59,762 bases of DNA from Gammaproteobacteria bacterium (GTDB taxonomy: Bacteria > Pseudomonadota > Gammaproteobacteria > Eutrophobiales > Eutrophobiaceae), in assembly GCA_030835405.1 (NCBI GenBank), contig JAURPG010000032.1:1-59762 (forward strand). The letters are read 5' to 3'. Numbering within the stretch: position 1 is the stretch's first letter; each line of letters opens with the position of its first letter. Position numbers and translations under genes: made by a program. Under the pieces are notes generated by a model that was given only the letters and a program-made list of their open reading frames with translations, did not search any database and was not told the DNA's origin. Below, in pieces: positions 9,924-19,199 of the stretch.

Positions 9924-10502
9924 TTACATTAAAAGATCGGCGATTAGATCTTCCACTTCAGAACGGCTAATGGGTCCGGCCTTGGTAAATACCACTATAC
10001 CATCACGGTCAATAATAGCAGTATAAGGAAGTGCCCCAATATGGTTGCCATAACTTTCGGCAATAACAATGACTTCCGCTTCACCTGCCAATACGGGGTA
10101 TGTCATATTATGTTCAGATACAAAGCCGGTTACTTCTTCTGGCTTTTGCAACGCAATTCCCACTACCTGTAGGCCTTGTTGCCCATAATCATCTTGCAGG
10201 GTGAGTAATTCCGGGATTTCAGTCAGACACGGTAGACACCAGGTGGCCCAGAAATTTACCAGCACCACCTTGCCATTCCACTCTGTAATTGAACGCGGTT
10301 GCCCGTGTATGTCCGGCAAGGAAAAATCAGGACGGTAAGTTCCTTCTATACTCTCAAATAGATCTTGTGTCTGGATATTCAGACTGTCAGCCTGTGGGGC
10401 ATCCGGGCCTGTTTCATCAGTGCTTAGTAGCGTGATACCCAGACCGATAATTAACAAGACCACGCCTGTGATAATGAATACACGGGGAAGGGGTAATGTC
10501 AT
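9924..10502 (-). CDS. TlpA/ResA-type membrane-anchored thiol-disulfide oxidoreductase
   Basis: This is a thioredoxin-fold protein held in the inner membrane with its active site in the periplasm. The 192 residues comprise one N-terminal membrane helix (about 8-27) and an AhpC/TSA-redoxin-like domain. The active site is WATWCLPC (Cys89, Cys92), and the cis-proline region GALPYTAIIDRDG is present. Its ATG overlaps the dsbD stop (ATGA). This suggests that DsbD supplies its electrons, as for CcmG- or TlpA-like reductases. The actual client (cytochrome c maturation, a peroxidase or other) is not visible, so no symbol is assigned. Confidence 0.92.
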   Translation of the reverse strand: MTLPLPRVFIITGVVLLIIGLGITLLSTDETGPDAPQADSLNIQTQDLFESIEGTYRPDFSLPDIHGQPRSITEWNGKVVLVNFWATWCLPCLTEIPELLTLQDDYGQQGLQVVGIALQKPEEVTGFVSEHNMTYPVLAGEAEVIVIAESYGNHIGALPYTAIIDRDGIVVFTKAGPISRSEVEDLIADLLM

Positions 10503-12379
10503 ATGGAAGTTTGTGTTGCTCGTACTACATGGTCTGAAAAATCATCTGCGTCAAAATATCCATATAGTCGGTATGCATTACGTTCCTTACCATCACTGCC
10601 AAAGAACATAATGGCAGGCGGACCGTAGATATTGAAATGCTTCAGTAACGCCTTATCTTCTTCATCATGCGCAGTGACATCTGCCTGTAATAAAACTACC
10701 CCTGCCAGGGCCTGTTTCACCTGGGGTTGAGGAAAGGTGTTCTCTTCCATTCGGATACATTCAATACACCAGTCAGCATAGAAGTCCAGCATAACGGGCC
10801 TGCCCTGCATACTGGCCTGTTGTAATTGACTATTGAGATCGGTAACGGTTTTGATCCTGATAAACGTCAGGCCCTCGTGGTCCTGTAAAGTTGTGCCGTT
10901 GCCAACGATGCCTGCCAGGGGACGGTAAATACTTTTTCCACCAGACGACGCGCCTATCACCAGGAGCGCCCCATACAGAAGCATAATCAGACCGGCACCT
11001 TTCCATAGACGACGCCATCGATCCTGGCTATCCAGCTGATCCAATGCCCCCATATAAATAGCAGTAATAATAAATAACGCCCCCCAGAGATACAGTTCAA
11101 CGGCAGGAGACACCACCCTGGCAAGAAACCAGATTGCCAATCCAATCAATGCCACACCAAAAATTTGTTTTACTATCTCCATCCAGGGACCTGCCCTGGG
11201 TAGTATTGAGCCGGCAGAGCCACCAATCACCAGGAGTGGCACACCCATTCCCATGCCCATGGAAAATAGTGCCATGCCGCCGAGGACTTCATCACCGGTC
11301 TGGGAGATATAGGTCAATGCCCCAACCAATGGCGGCGCGACACAGGGACCAACGATTATGGCTGAAACCGCGCCCATGATTGCTACACCGGACAATGTTC
11401 CGCCCTGCTGGCTATTACTCAGTTGAGTGAGTTTATGCTGCAGTGCTGAAGGCATCTGTATCTCATAAAACCCGAACATTGACAGGGCCAAAGCCAATAA
11501 CACCAGACAAAGCGCGGATATGATCCATGGGTCCTGAGCCGCCGCCTGAATATTTATCCCTGCCAATGCCGCGATCACCCCAACCACAGCATAGGTCAAG
11601 GCCATGGACAATACATACACCAGCGAAAGGGTAAAGCCTTTGCCGGGAGTCAGGGTCTTTTCCTGGCCGGCTATGATGCCGGACAGGATTGGGATCATGG
11701 GAAACACACAGGGTGTCATGGAGAGCAGTAAACCTGCGCCAAAAAACATCGCCAGATTCAGGAGAATCCCGCCGCTGACAAGTCGTTGGGTAATACTATC
11801 CTGTTCCGACACTATTCCGTTGCCAGGTAGATTACTGGCGCCCTGATCTGTTGTTTGCGCAGTTACGGATGAGGTACTGGTTATCGCTGTCTCAGGTAAT
11901 AATAATGTTGCCGTTTTTTTGATGGGCGGATAACACAAAGATTCATCCTTACAACCCTGGTAACCATATTGAAATGTAATCTCGGTCTCTTCCCTTGTCT
12001 CACGAACCACAGGGACCTGGATGTCAAAGACACCGATATTGACCTCAACATTTCCAAATGAAGGGTCTTGTTTAATCTTGCCATCCGGGATTGTAACAGC
12101 CTGTTTATCTATGCTGTCTGTCCCTTCAATTATTTCAAAGTTAAACTTGTCATGATAAAGGTAATAACCTTCAGCAACGATTACATTGACGTTGATGCTG
12201 TCTGCAGCGGTAACTACAGGTGTTAATAAAAATGCCTGATCAGGGTGGAGAAACTCCTGCTCCGCAGACCGGTTGAGAAAACCACCAATACTTTGCAGGC
12301 GCTCACTGACCGTCTGCGCCCATGAAGGTATTGACAGGGAAACCAGCAAGAAAAACAGGATGAAATTATGCCAAATCAT
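10499..12379 (-). CDS. dsbD: Thiol:disulfide interchange protein DsbD
   Basis: DsbD moves electrons from cytoplasmic thioredoxin across the inner membrane to periplasmic partners. All three parts are visible in 626 residues. A signal peptide precedes the N-terminal domain with CKDESLCYPP. The eight-helix membrane domain has its cysteines in MTPCVFPMIPIL and IVGPCVAPPLVGAL. The C-terminal thioredoxin-like domain has DWCIEC. The reading frame can be extended to a TTG at 12418 inside cutA, but the ATG at 12379 directly precedes a normal signal peptide and is preferred. It sits between cutA and the TlpA-like gene, an arrangement seen in E. coli (cutA-dsbD). Confidence 0.96.
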   Translation of the reverse strand: MIWHNFILFFLLVSLSIPSWAQTVSERLQSIGGFLNRSAEQEFLHPDQAFLLTPVVTAADSINVNVIVAEGYYLYHDKFNFEIIEGTDSIDKQAVTIPDGKIKQDPSFGNVEVNIGVFDIQVPVVRETREETEITFQYGYQGCKDESLCYPPIKKTATLLLPETAITSTSSVTAQTTDQGASNLPGNGIVSEQDSITQRLVSGGILLNLAMFFGAGLLLSMTPCVFPMIPILSGIIAGQEKTLTPGKGFTLSLVYVLSMALTYAVVGVIAALAGINIQAAAQDPWIISALCLVLLALALSMFGFYEIQMPSALQHKLTQLSNSQQGGTLSGVAIMGAVSAIIVGPCVAPPLVGALTYISQTGDEVLGGMALFSMGMGMGVPLLVIGGSAGSILPRAGPWMEIVKQIFGVALIGLAIWFLARVVSPAVELYLWGALFIITAIYMGALDQLDSQDRWRRLWKGAGLIMLLYGALLVIGASSGGKSIYRPLAGIVGNGTTLQDHEGLTFIRIKTVTDLNSQLQQASMQGRPVMLDFYADWCIECIRMEENTFPQPQVKQALAGVVLLQADVTAHDEEDKALLKHFNIYGPPAIMFFGSDGKERNAYRLYGYFDADDFSDHVVRATQTSI

Positions 12380-12392
12380 ATGACAAATATAT

Positions 12393-12737
12393 TCACTTTG
12401 GCGTTGAATTGGTTTCAATCCATTGCAGATATTGGTCTAGTCCATCAGATATGGGTATGGCTATCAGTTCGGGGACCTCATAGGGATGAATCGCCATCAC
12501 GCGCTTTTCCAGCTCCGGATAACGCTCTGATGTGGTTTTGATGATCAACAGTAACTCATCAGAGGTATCCACCCGGTTCACCCAGCGAAAGAACGACTGA
12601 ACACCCGGGATAATCTGTACGCAGGCTCCCAGGTTCTCCAGCACCACTTCGTTTGCTATCTTTTTCGCGGTGATCGTCCCTGGACACGTCGTTAATACCA
12701 GGAGGTGTTTTTCCTTGTCTTCCATATCCTTACTCAT
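12393..12737 (-). CDS. cutA: Divalent-cation tolerance protein CutA
   Basis: This small trimeric protein was named from copper tolerance mutants in E. coli; its true role is unsettled. The 114 residues match the family: VLTTCPGTITAKKIANEVVLENLGACVQIIPGVQSFFRW and IKTTSERYPELEKRVMAIHPYEVPELIAIPI. A start at the second Met (MEDKEKHL) is possible. It is the first gene of a cutA-dsbD-tlpA unit and is divergent from fxsA. Confidence 0.95.
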   Translation of the reverse strand: MSKDMEDKEKHLLVLTTCPGTITAKKIANEVVLENLGACVQIIPGVQSFFRWVNRVDTSDELLLIIKTTSERYPELEKRVMAIHPYEVPELIAIPISDGLDQYLQWIETNSTPK

Positions 12738-12825
12738 TTATAACAATATTTACCGTTGAAATATGCTATTTTGCCAATACATGAGTCATTTAGCTATCAT
12801 TCTTTAGTCACACGATAAATTATCA

Positions 12826-13272
12826 ATGTTCAAAATTTTATTCCTAGGCTTCCTGTTTGTCCCCCTGGCAGAGCTTTATGTGCTCATCCAGGTCGGGTCT
12901 GAGTTTGGTGCCATCACAACTATCGGCCTGTGCCTGTTTACAGCGGCGTTGGGGGCATTTTTACTCAGATTACAGGGTATAGAAACCATCAACCGGGTTC
13001 AGGTACAGGTTAAAGATGGAAAAATGCCCGCCACGGAGCTGGTGGGTGGCTTTATTCTAATGATCTCAGGGTTTTTACTACTAACACCCGGTTTTATTAC
13101 CGATGTCATCGGCTTTCTCTGCCTGGTGCCGGGGCTGCGAATGGAAGTGGCTGGCTGGATATTATCCAGGTTAATCATCCACCACCAGCAAGACCATGAT
13201 AAGACCGTGATAATTGAAGGGGAATTCTGGGACGAGGAAAACCAAAAACTACGGGATGATAATCGCCGCTAA
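12826..13272 (+). CDS. fxsA: FxsA family inner-membrane protein
   Basis: FxsA is a small membrane protein; in E. coli overproduction relieves exclusion of phage T7 by the F plasmid. Its normal function is unknown. The 148 residues contain three to four hydrophobic helices, starting FKILFLGFLFVPLAELYVLI, with the family segments GAFLLRLQG and LLLTPGFITDVIGFLCLVPG. The tail is polar and charged. Its last bases overlap the end of djlA on the other strand by four bases. Confidence 0.9.
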   Translation: MFKILFLGFLFVPLAELYVLIQVGSEFGAITTIGLCLFTAALGAFLLRLQGIETINRVQVQVKDGKMPATELVGGFILMISGFLLLTPGFITDVIGFLCLVPGLRMEVAGWILSRLIIHHQQDHDKTVIIEGEFWDEENQKLRDDNRR

Positions 13273-14042
13273 AAGTCTCTGTGCTGCTTTAGTGTCTCAT
13301 AGGCTTTTCTGATTTCATGGGTTTTTTCTGTCGCTAACTTGACCATTTCCTCGGGCAGCCCTTTTGACACCAGTTTGTCGGGATGATGTTGGCTCATTAA
13401 CCGTCTATAGGCCTTTTTCACCTCTGCATCAGTGGCATGGCTGCTGAGTCCAAGGATTTTATATGCGTCGGCTGGCGTGAAAGTTTGAGGTTGCTGAAAG
13501 CTGGACCTTGTTGCAGCCAGCAAGTGATCCAGCTCATGTCGACTGAACCCGATTATATCGCAAACATGCAGTAACAACTTCTTTTCCTTGGGATGCACTT
13601 TTCCATCCGCAAGGGCAGCGAGACATTGTATCTCCATAAACATACGTCTCAGGGTAAGTCTATGTCCGATCTCAGATCGTAATTGCACAAGGACTTCATC
13701 AAGCGGGAACCCTAATTTTTTTCCTTCATTGAATAAGGCCCGGGCAGCCTTTTTCTGTTCAGGGTTCAACTCCATATGTCCCATGACCTGGTTTGCAACA
13801 GAAATTTCATCCCGGGTAACCTGACCATCTGCCTTACACACATGTCCCATGACGGAAAAACTGGCAGTAAAGAATGCGGTTTGTATTCTGTATTGTCTAT
13901 TCTGATGCTCACCCTGCTGGCCTGAAAAACCTTTCAGTCCACGATCAAAATTATGGCCGAATGCCGCACCTAGTAGCGCGCCTATCGGGCCACCCATCAT
14001 GAACCCAAATGTTCCACCTATGACCTTACCCCACCAACTCAT
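13269..14042 (-). CDS. djlA: DjlA-type membrane-anchored DnaJ-like co-chaperone
   Basis: DjlA stimulates DnaK ATPase from the inner membrane and is linked to envelope stress and capsule control in E. coli. The 257 residues have an N-terminal glycine-rich membrane segment (about 5-30, GGTFGFMMGGPIGALLGAAFG), a central TerB-like helical domain (about 55-175), and a C-terminal J domain (about 190-257). The last has the HPD motif in SQHHPDKLVSKGLPEE. The length and order match DjlA. It is divergent from the methyltransferase gene, with 82 bases between. Confidence 0.94.
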   Translation of the reverse strand: MSWWGKVIGGTFGFMMGGPIGALLGAAFGHNFDRGLKGFSGQQGEHQNRQYRIQTAFFTASFSVMGHVCKADGQVTRDEISVANQVMGHMELNPEQKKAARALFNEGKKLGFPLDEVLVQLRSEIGHRLTLRRMFMEIQCLAALADGKVHPKEKKLLLHVCDIIGFSRHELDHLLAATRSSFQQPQTFTPADAYKILGLSSHATDAEVKKAYRRLMSQHHPDKLVSKGLPEEMVKLATEKTHEIRKAYETLKQHRDF

Positions 14043-14124
14043 AATTTCTCCGTATAAAGCACATTAATGAATTATATCTGTATAATATCGTCCGGCCGAT
14101 TAATGCAGAGAACTATAACAACAA

Positions 14125-14946
14125 ATGGGAAAACAAAGAAAACCTAAATCCGGGAAAAAACCCAGAGCTGAGCAGGTAGATATCCATGTACTGTATGAGG
14201 ATTCCGTACAGTGTGTGGAGGCTGAGATAGATTTTGTCGACCAGACATACAGAAAAATAAGAGGTAAATCAGCAAATGTCCTCCGTGAGGATTTCTGCGG
14301 CACCATGAATACCAGTTGTGAATGGGTCAGGCGACGGAAGACCAATACAGCATACTGTGTAGACATTGACCAGGGCGTCCTGGATTGGGGAATCAATAAT
14401 AAGTTATCCAGGTTAAAGCCAGGCCAACGTGACAGAATGAATGTGATCAATGGTGATGTAACCACAGAATCGACACCGGGGGTTGATGTGGTTCTTGCCA
14501 TGAATTTTAGTTACTGGATTTTCAAACAGCGTCAAACCATGCTCGCTTATTTTCGTCACGTGTATAACTACCTGGCTGATGACGGGATATTTTTTCTGGA
14601 TGCCTTCGGTGGGCCAGAAGCCATACAGGAAATGAAAGAAGACACCGAATATGACGGTTACACCTACGTCTGGGACCAGCATAAATATAACCCCATAACC
14701 GGAGAGGGTATCTATCATATCCATTTTAAATTTGATGATGGATCAAAGATTAAACGCGCTTTCAGCTATGACTGGCGAGTCTGGACCTTGCCGGAGATTA
14801 AAGAGATCCTGTCAGAAGCCGGGTTTTCGCCATATATTTATTGGGAGGGCACGGACAAGGACGGTGAAGGTAACGGGGTTTTCACCCGCACCGAGCAGGG
14901 TGAAGCCGACGATAGCTGGATAGCATATATTGTTGCCGAGAAATAA
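14125..14946 (+). CDS. Class I SAM-dependent methyltransferase of unknown substrate
   Basis: This 273-residue protein looks like a Rossmann-fold methyltransferase of the Methyltransf_25 type. The SAM region is unusual. The first motif is LREDFCGTMNTSCEW rather than the common GxGxG, followed by AYCVDIDQGVLDWG for the acidic ribose-binding residue. NGDVTTE and DVVLAMNFSYWIF follow. The N-terminal 15 residues are very basic (KQRKPKSGKKPRAEQ), which might mean an RNA or acidic partner, but that is a guess. It abuts sixA tail to tail with no gap. No pathway can be inferred from its neighbours. Confidence 0.8.
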   Translation: MGKQRKPKSGKKPRAEQVDIHVLYEDSVQCVEAEIDFVDQTYRKIRGKSANVLREDFCGTMNTSCEWVRRRKTNTAYCVDIDQGVLDWGINNKLSRLKPGQRDRMNVINGDVTTESTPGVDVVLAMNFSYWIFKQRQTMLAYFRHVYNYLADDGIFFLDAFGGPEAIQEMKEDTEYDGYTYVWDQHKYNPITGEGIYHIHFKFDDGSKIKRAFSYDWRVWTLPEIKEILSEAGFSPYIYWEGTDKDGEGNGVFTRTEQGEADDSWIAYIVAEK

Positions 14947-15471
14947 TTACGGTAATTCCTTTGGTCTCATTAATTCAACTAATGTAGCTGATCTATCATT
15001 AGTAGAGATGGCCCCATCCCCATAATCCAATACAGCAATCGCTGCTGTAGTCATGAGTTTCCCTGATAATGTCGTTTGGGGTTTGTTCATTGCAAGATAC
15101 TGCACGAGACTGTCCATACCTGGATTATGACCTACTAATAGTAGCCGTTGAGCCTCCTCGCGATGCTCATCTATTACTTTAAGCAGATCACCTAGCCCGG
15201 CCTCATAGATCCGTTCATCACGGATTACCTTTATTTGGTCCAGTTTCATTGTCTTTAATACCAGGGCGGATGTTTGTTCTGCACGCCTGGCGGGAGACGA
15301 GACAACCCTGTCAGGGATAAGCCCACTATCACTTAACCATTGGCCCATCATCTCAGCATTACTAAGACCACGTTTGGACAATGGCCGGTCAAAATCCCGA
15401 CTGTATTGGACATTCCAGTCAGATTTAGCGTGACGCATAATTAATAATTGGTGATTTTGCTCTGATGTCAT
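14947..15471 (-). CDS. sixA: SixA-like histidine phosphatase
   Basis: This is a member of the histidine phosphatase superfamily. SixA of E. coli removes phosphate from histidine phosphotransfer proteins, including NPr of the nitrogen PTS. The 174 residues start with the phosphohistidine motif LIMRHAKSDWN, the family's RHG-type motif with Ala. It continues with VVSSPARRAEQTSAL and LLVGHNPGMDSL. The gene is divergent from ppx with about 40 bases between them. The substrate here is not known; a role near phosphate control is only suggested by position. Confidence 0.85.
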   Translation of the reverse strand: MTSEQNHQLLIMRHAKSDWNVQYSRDFDRPLSKRGLSNAEMMGQWLSDSGLIPDRVVSSPARRAEQTSALVLKTMKLDQIKVIRDERIYEAGLGDLLKVIDEHREEAQRLLLVGHNPGMDSLVQYLAMNKPQTTLSGKLMTTAAIAVLDYGDGAISTNDRSATLVELMRPKELP

Positions 15472-15513
15472 ACCATTGACCTGAAACTATATAGAATTAG
15501 TATATCAGTCTAA

Positions 15514-17016
15514 ATGGCAAATGACCCGGTAGAAACCTATGCCGCTGTTGATCTTGGATCCAACAGCTTTCATATGATCGTTGCAGAATATTCTGAAGGC
15601 CGTATTCGCATTATCGATCGTATACGCAAGATGGTCCGTCTGGCATCCGGTCTTGATGAGAATGATAACCTGAGCGATAAATCCACACAAAGTGCCCTGG
15701 ACTGTCTAAATGAGTTTGGCCAACGGATCAGGGAAATTCCCCAGGTCAATGTCAGGGCGGTTGGTACCAATACATTACGGCAGGCCAATAATAACAGAAA
15801 GTTTCTCAAGGCCGCACGAAAAGCCCTGGGGCACCCCATAGAAATCATTGCCGGACGCGAGGAGGCACGATTAATTTATCTGGGAGTAGCCCACACTATT
15901 TACGAAGAAACTGATAATCGTATGGTCATCGATATTGGCGGTGGCAGCACTGAGATCATCATTGGCAAGGGGTTTGAGGTACTGGCCAGGGAAAGCCTCT
16001 ACATTGGTTGCGTAAACATGACCCGGCGGTTTTTTGAATCCGGAAAAATTACAACGGTCAATATTCATGAGGCCGTCCTTGCAGTCAGACAGGAGATTGA
16101 ATCGATTAAGGCAGAATACAATAAACTTGGCTGGCGAAATGTAATAGGTGCATCGGGCACCATCCATTCAATCAATGATATTGTCACGAATGCAGGCTGG
16201 AGCAATTCTGGAATTACTCAACAATCACTGCTCAGGCTGAAGGATGAAATAATTCAAACAGGCAATGTAGATTCATTGAACCTCACCGGCCTGTCCTCAA
16301 AGCGAAAACCGGTGTTTATCGGTGGTCTGGCAGTATTGTGTGGGATTTTTGAGGCATTCAAGCTTGAACAGCTCAATGTCTCCGATGGTGCCCTAAGAGA
16401 AGGTCTTCTATATGACCTAATTGGACGCGAACATGATGAGGATATCAGGAACAACACCATCAGCTTCCTGGCCAGGCGATACAATGTGGATAGCGAACAG
16501 GCTGACAGGGTGAAGGGCACCGCGACCAGACTATTTGACCAATTAAGAGACCTGTGGGAACTTGATAATAAAATAAGTCTGAAGTTTCTGGAATGGGCCG
16601 GAGAAATACACGAGATAGGCCTTGCCGTGGCCCATGCCCAGTATCACCGCCACGGCGCTTACCTGATTGCTAACTCGGACCTCGCCGGTTTTTCCAGGGG
16701 GGAACAGGAGAAGCTGGCCTTGCTTGTTCGGGCGCATCGAAGAAAATACCCGCTGCTGGAGCTGGACAATATTGGTTCTGACGAAAAAGACAAAACTATC
16801 CGCCTGTGTATTCTGTTCCGGCTGGCAGTGTTATTAAATCGCAGCCGTCTATATGTCTCTCTACCCAATATCGACATAACAACGAAAAATAATAAAATTC
16901 ACCTGGCGTTTCCAAGGCAATGGTTAGACAGTAATCCATTGACAAGAACAGATCTCGATCAGGAGGCAGGTTACATCAAGGCGATCGGCTATAAATTAAT
17001 CTATAGTTGTGATTAG
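15514..17016 (+). CDS. ppx: Exopolyphosphatase (Ppx/GppA family)
   Basis: The enzyme releases phosphate from the ends of polyphosphate, and family members also cleave pppGpp. The 500 residues include YAAVDLGSNSFHMIVAEYSEG (actin-like ATPase phosphate-1 region), GREEARLIYLGVAH, and the second phosphate loop MVIDIGGGSTEIIIG. The C-terminal half is an HD-like helical domain with GEIHEIGLAVAHAQYHRHGAYLI. It converges on ppk with 15 bases between the stops. The sequence does not separate Ppx from GppA; the ppk neighbour favours exopolyphosphatase. Confidence 0.92.
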   Translation: MANDPVETYAAVDLGSNSFHMIVAEYSEGRIRIIDRIRKMVRLASGLDENDNLSDKSTQSALDCLNEFGQRIREIPQVNVRAVGTNTLRQANNNRKFLKAARKALGHPIEIIAGREEARLIYLGVAHTIYEETDNRMVIDIGGGSTEIIIGKGFEVLARESLYIGCVNMTRRFFESGKITTVNIHEAVLAVRQEIESIKAEYNKLGWRNVIGASGTIHSINDIVTNAGWSNSGITQQSLLRLKDEIIQTGNVDSLNLTGLSSKRKPVFIGGLAVLCGIFEAFKLEQLNVSDGALREGLLYDLIGREHDEDIRNNTISFLARRYNVDSEQADRVKGTATRLFDQLRDLWELDNKISLKFLEWAGEIHEIGLAVAHAQYHRHGAYLIANSDLAGFSRGEQEKLALLVRAHRRKYPLLELDNIGSDEKDKTIRLCILFRLAVLLNRSRLYVSLPNIDITTKNNKIHLAFPRQWLDSNPLTRTDLDQEAGYIKAIGYKLIYSCD

Positions 17017-17031
17017 GCAATGCGCTTGCGA

Positions 17032-19104
17032 CTAACTGTCACAAAAATGAGAAAGGGCTGTATCCTGGGCCGATCGTTGCTTTGCCCCGGAAGGCTTGAC
17101 CTGTCTATACGAGCCATCGCTATGCATCACCCAGGCGCGGGTATTATCCGTCAGGTAATTTTGTAACCCAAAATTGAATATCTGGTCACGTGGCCGTTTT
17201 TCTTCTATGGGGAAGGCGGTCTCCACCCGGATATGCATATTTCTTGGCATCCAGTCGGCACTTGAGCAGTAAATCAATTCCTCTCCGCCATGATAAAAAT
17301 AAAACACCCTTGTATGTTCTAGAAACCGTCCAACAATGGAACGAACATGTATATTCTCTGACACGCCCTTAATACCAGGTCTTAAACAACACACACCTCG
17401 AATAATGAGATCAATCTTTACCCCCGCCTGTGATGCCCGATACAGGGGCTTTATCAGATCCGGGTCCACCAGGGCATTCATTTTTAGAATAATCCTGGCA
17501 TCTTTGCCGATTCTGGCATTTTCCGCCTCAATTTCGATGTGCTCCAACATACTCTTAAACAGGGTAAAAGGGGACTGCAGCAATTTTTTAAGTTTACCTG
17601 CCTTACCAAGACCGGTGAGTTGAAGAAACAGTCTGTTCACATCCAGCCCCACTTCCTTATCACATGTGAGGAGTCCGTAGTCCGTATACATTCTCGACGT
17701 CCTGGAATGATAGTTACCCGTTCCCAGATGGACATATCGTCGCAACCCACGACCTTCCCTGCGTACTACCATGCACATCTTACAATGGGTTTTGTAGCCG
17801 ACAATGCCATACACAACCTGTGCCCCGGCTTCCTGCAAATCAGTCGCCATTTCAATATTGGCCTCCTCATCAAACCTGGCGCGAAGCTCAATGACCACTG
17901 TCACTTCTTTGCCAATCCTGGCTGCTTCTTTTAATGACTCCACAATCACTGAATCATTACCTGTACGGTATAAGGTCTGTTTGATAGAAAGGACATCAGG
18001 ATCATGTGAAGCCTGCCTGATAAAATCCACTACCGGGGCAAAAGACTGAAAAGGATGGTGAAGCAGGATGTCTCCATTCTTTAAGCTATCAAAAATATTC
18101 GTACTCTTGAGGACCCTGGGGGGTATGTCAGGGGTAAACCCTGGGTAAACAAGGTCTGGACGGTTTGCCAGGTCCGAGATGGCCATCAGCCTGCTGAGGT
18201 TTACCGGACCATTGACCTGGTAGAGATCTGTTTCTTCCAGTTCAAATTTTCGGAGTAGAAACTGACTGAGCTCATCAGGACAATTATCAGCCACCTCAAG
18301 CCGTACTGCATCACTGAAACGCCGGGAAGGCAACTCACCTTCCAACGCCCGGAGTAAATCATCTACTTCTTCATTGTCCACAAAAAGATCACTGTCTCGG
18401 GTCACCTTGAACTGGTAACAACCCGTGGCCTTCATACCTGGAAACAAATCACTGACGTGCTTATGAATGATTGATGACAGTAATATGAAATCATTTTCGC
18501 CTGATGTATGCTCCGGTGGCACTTTCACCACTCGAGGCAGAGAACGAGGTGCCTGCACGATGGCCAGGTCGGATTCGCGACCAAAGGCATCTTTTCCATC
18601 CAATGACACAATAAAATATAGATTTTTATTTAATACCCTGGGAAACGGGTGAGCCGGATCCAGCCCGATGGGACTGAGCACGGGAAGAACACTGCTATTA
18701 AAATAGCGCTTTACCCACCTGGCCACAGATGGTCGCCAGGATGCACGCCTGAGTACCCTGATTTTTTCCTTTGCCAGTTCCGGGGTAATAATCTCGTTTA
18801 ATACCCGGTATTGCTCATCTACCAGCTCATGGGCAGTGCGGCTGATTTTTTCCATGACCTCTGGGGGCGAAAGGTTGTCCGGGCCCTTCTGGCCCGAGCC
18901 ATACTTGACCTGTTGTTTGATCCCGGCGACCCGGATCTCAAAAAATTCGTCCAGGTTGGTACTGGAGATACACAGGAATTTCAGCCTCTCGAGCAGTGGC
19001 GTGGTGTCATCCAGCACCTGGGCAACTACCCGACGGTTAAACTCCAAAAGGCTGAGTTCACGGTTAATAAAAAATTCTGGGTTATTGAGATTATTTGCGT
19101 CCAT
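17032..19104 (-). CDS. ppk: Polyphosphate kinase 1
   Basis: Ppk1 makes polyphosphate from ATP, reversibly, through a phosphohistidine. The 690 residues match the family. The N-terminal domain begins FINRELSLLEFNRRVVAQ. The two phospholipase D-like catalytic domains contain GYKTHCKMCMVVRREG (candidate phosphorylated His), LGTGNYHSRTSRMYTDYG and HTRVFYFYHGGE. The gene lies about 95 bases downstream of phoU on the same strand, so it may be read from the pst promoter. The facing ppx makes a store-and-release pair. Confidence 0.97.
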   Translation of the reverse strand: MDANNLNNPEFFINRELSLLEFNRRVVAQVLDDTTPLLERLKFLCISSTNLDEFFEIRVAGIKQQVKYGSGQKGPDNLSPPEVMEKISRTAHELVDEQYRVLNEIITPELAKEKIRVLRRASWRPSVARWVKRYFNSSVLPVLSPIGLDPAHPFPRVLNKNLYFIVSLDGKDAFGRESDLAIVQAPRSLPRVVKVPPEHTSGENDFILLSSIIHKHVSDLFPGMKATGCYQFKVTRDSDLFVDNEEVDDLLRALEGELPSRRFSDAVRLEVADNCPDELSQFLLRKFELEETDLYQVNGPVNLSRLMAISDLANRPDLVYPGFTPDIPPRVLKSTNIFDSLKNGDILLHHPFQSFAPVVDFIRQASHDPDVLSIKQTLYRTGNDSVIVESLKEAARIGKEVTVVIELRARFDEEANIEMATDLQEAGAQVVYGIVGYKTHCKMCMVVRREGRGLRRYVHLGTGNYHSRTSRMYTDYGLLTCDKEVGLDVNRLFLQLTGLGKAGKLKKLLQSPFTLFKSMLEHIEIEAENARIGKDARIILKMNALVDPDLIKPLYRASQAGVKIDLIIRGVCCLRPGIKGVSENIHVRSIVGRFLEHTRVFYFYHGGEELIYCSSADWMPRNMHIRVETAFPIEEKRPRDQIFNFGLQNYLTDNTRAWVMHSDGSYRQVKPSGAKQRSAQDTALSHFCDS

Positions 19105-19199
19105 AGATCCATTATATTATGGCCTTAGTTGTGAATTCAGCCATTTGACTTTATTCTCTTTGATTTATATCAACAATGCCACAGCTAATGAAGCAGAGG

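Noticed and set aside
12380-12418. TTG start of dsbD 13 codons upstream inside cutA
   Set aside because: It would put a polar stretch before the signal peptide and overlap cutA by 26 bases; the ATG at 12379 gives a normal signal peptide.
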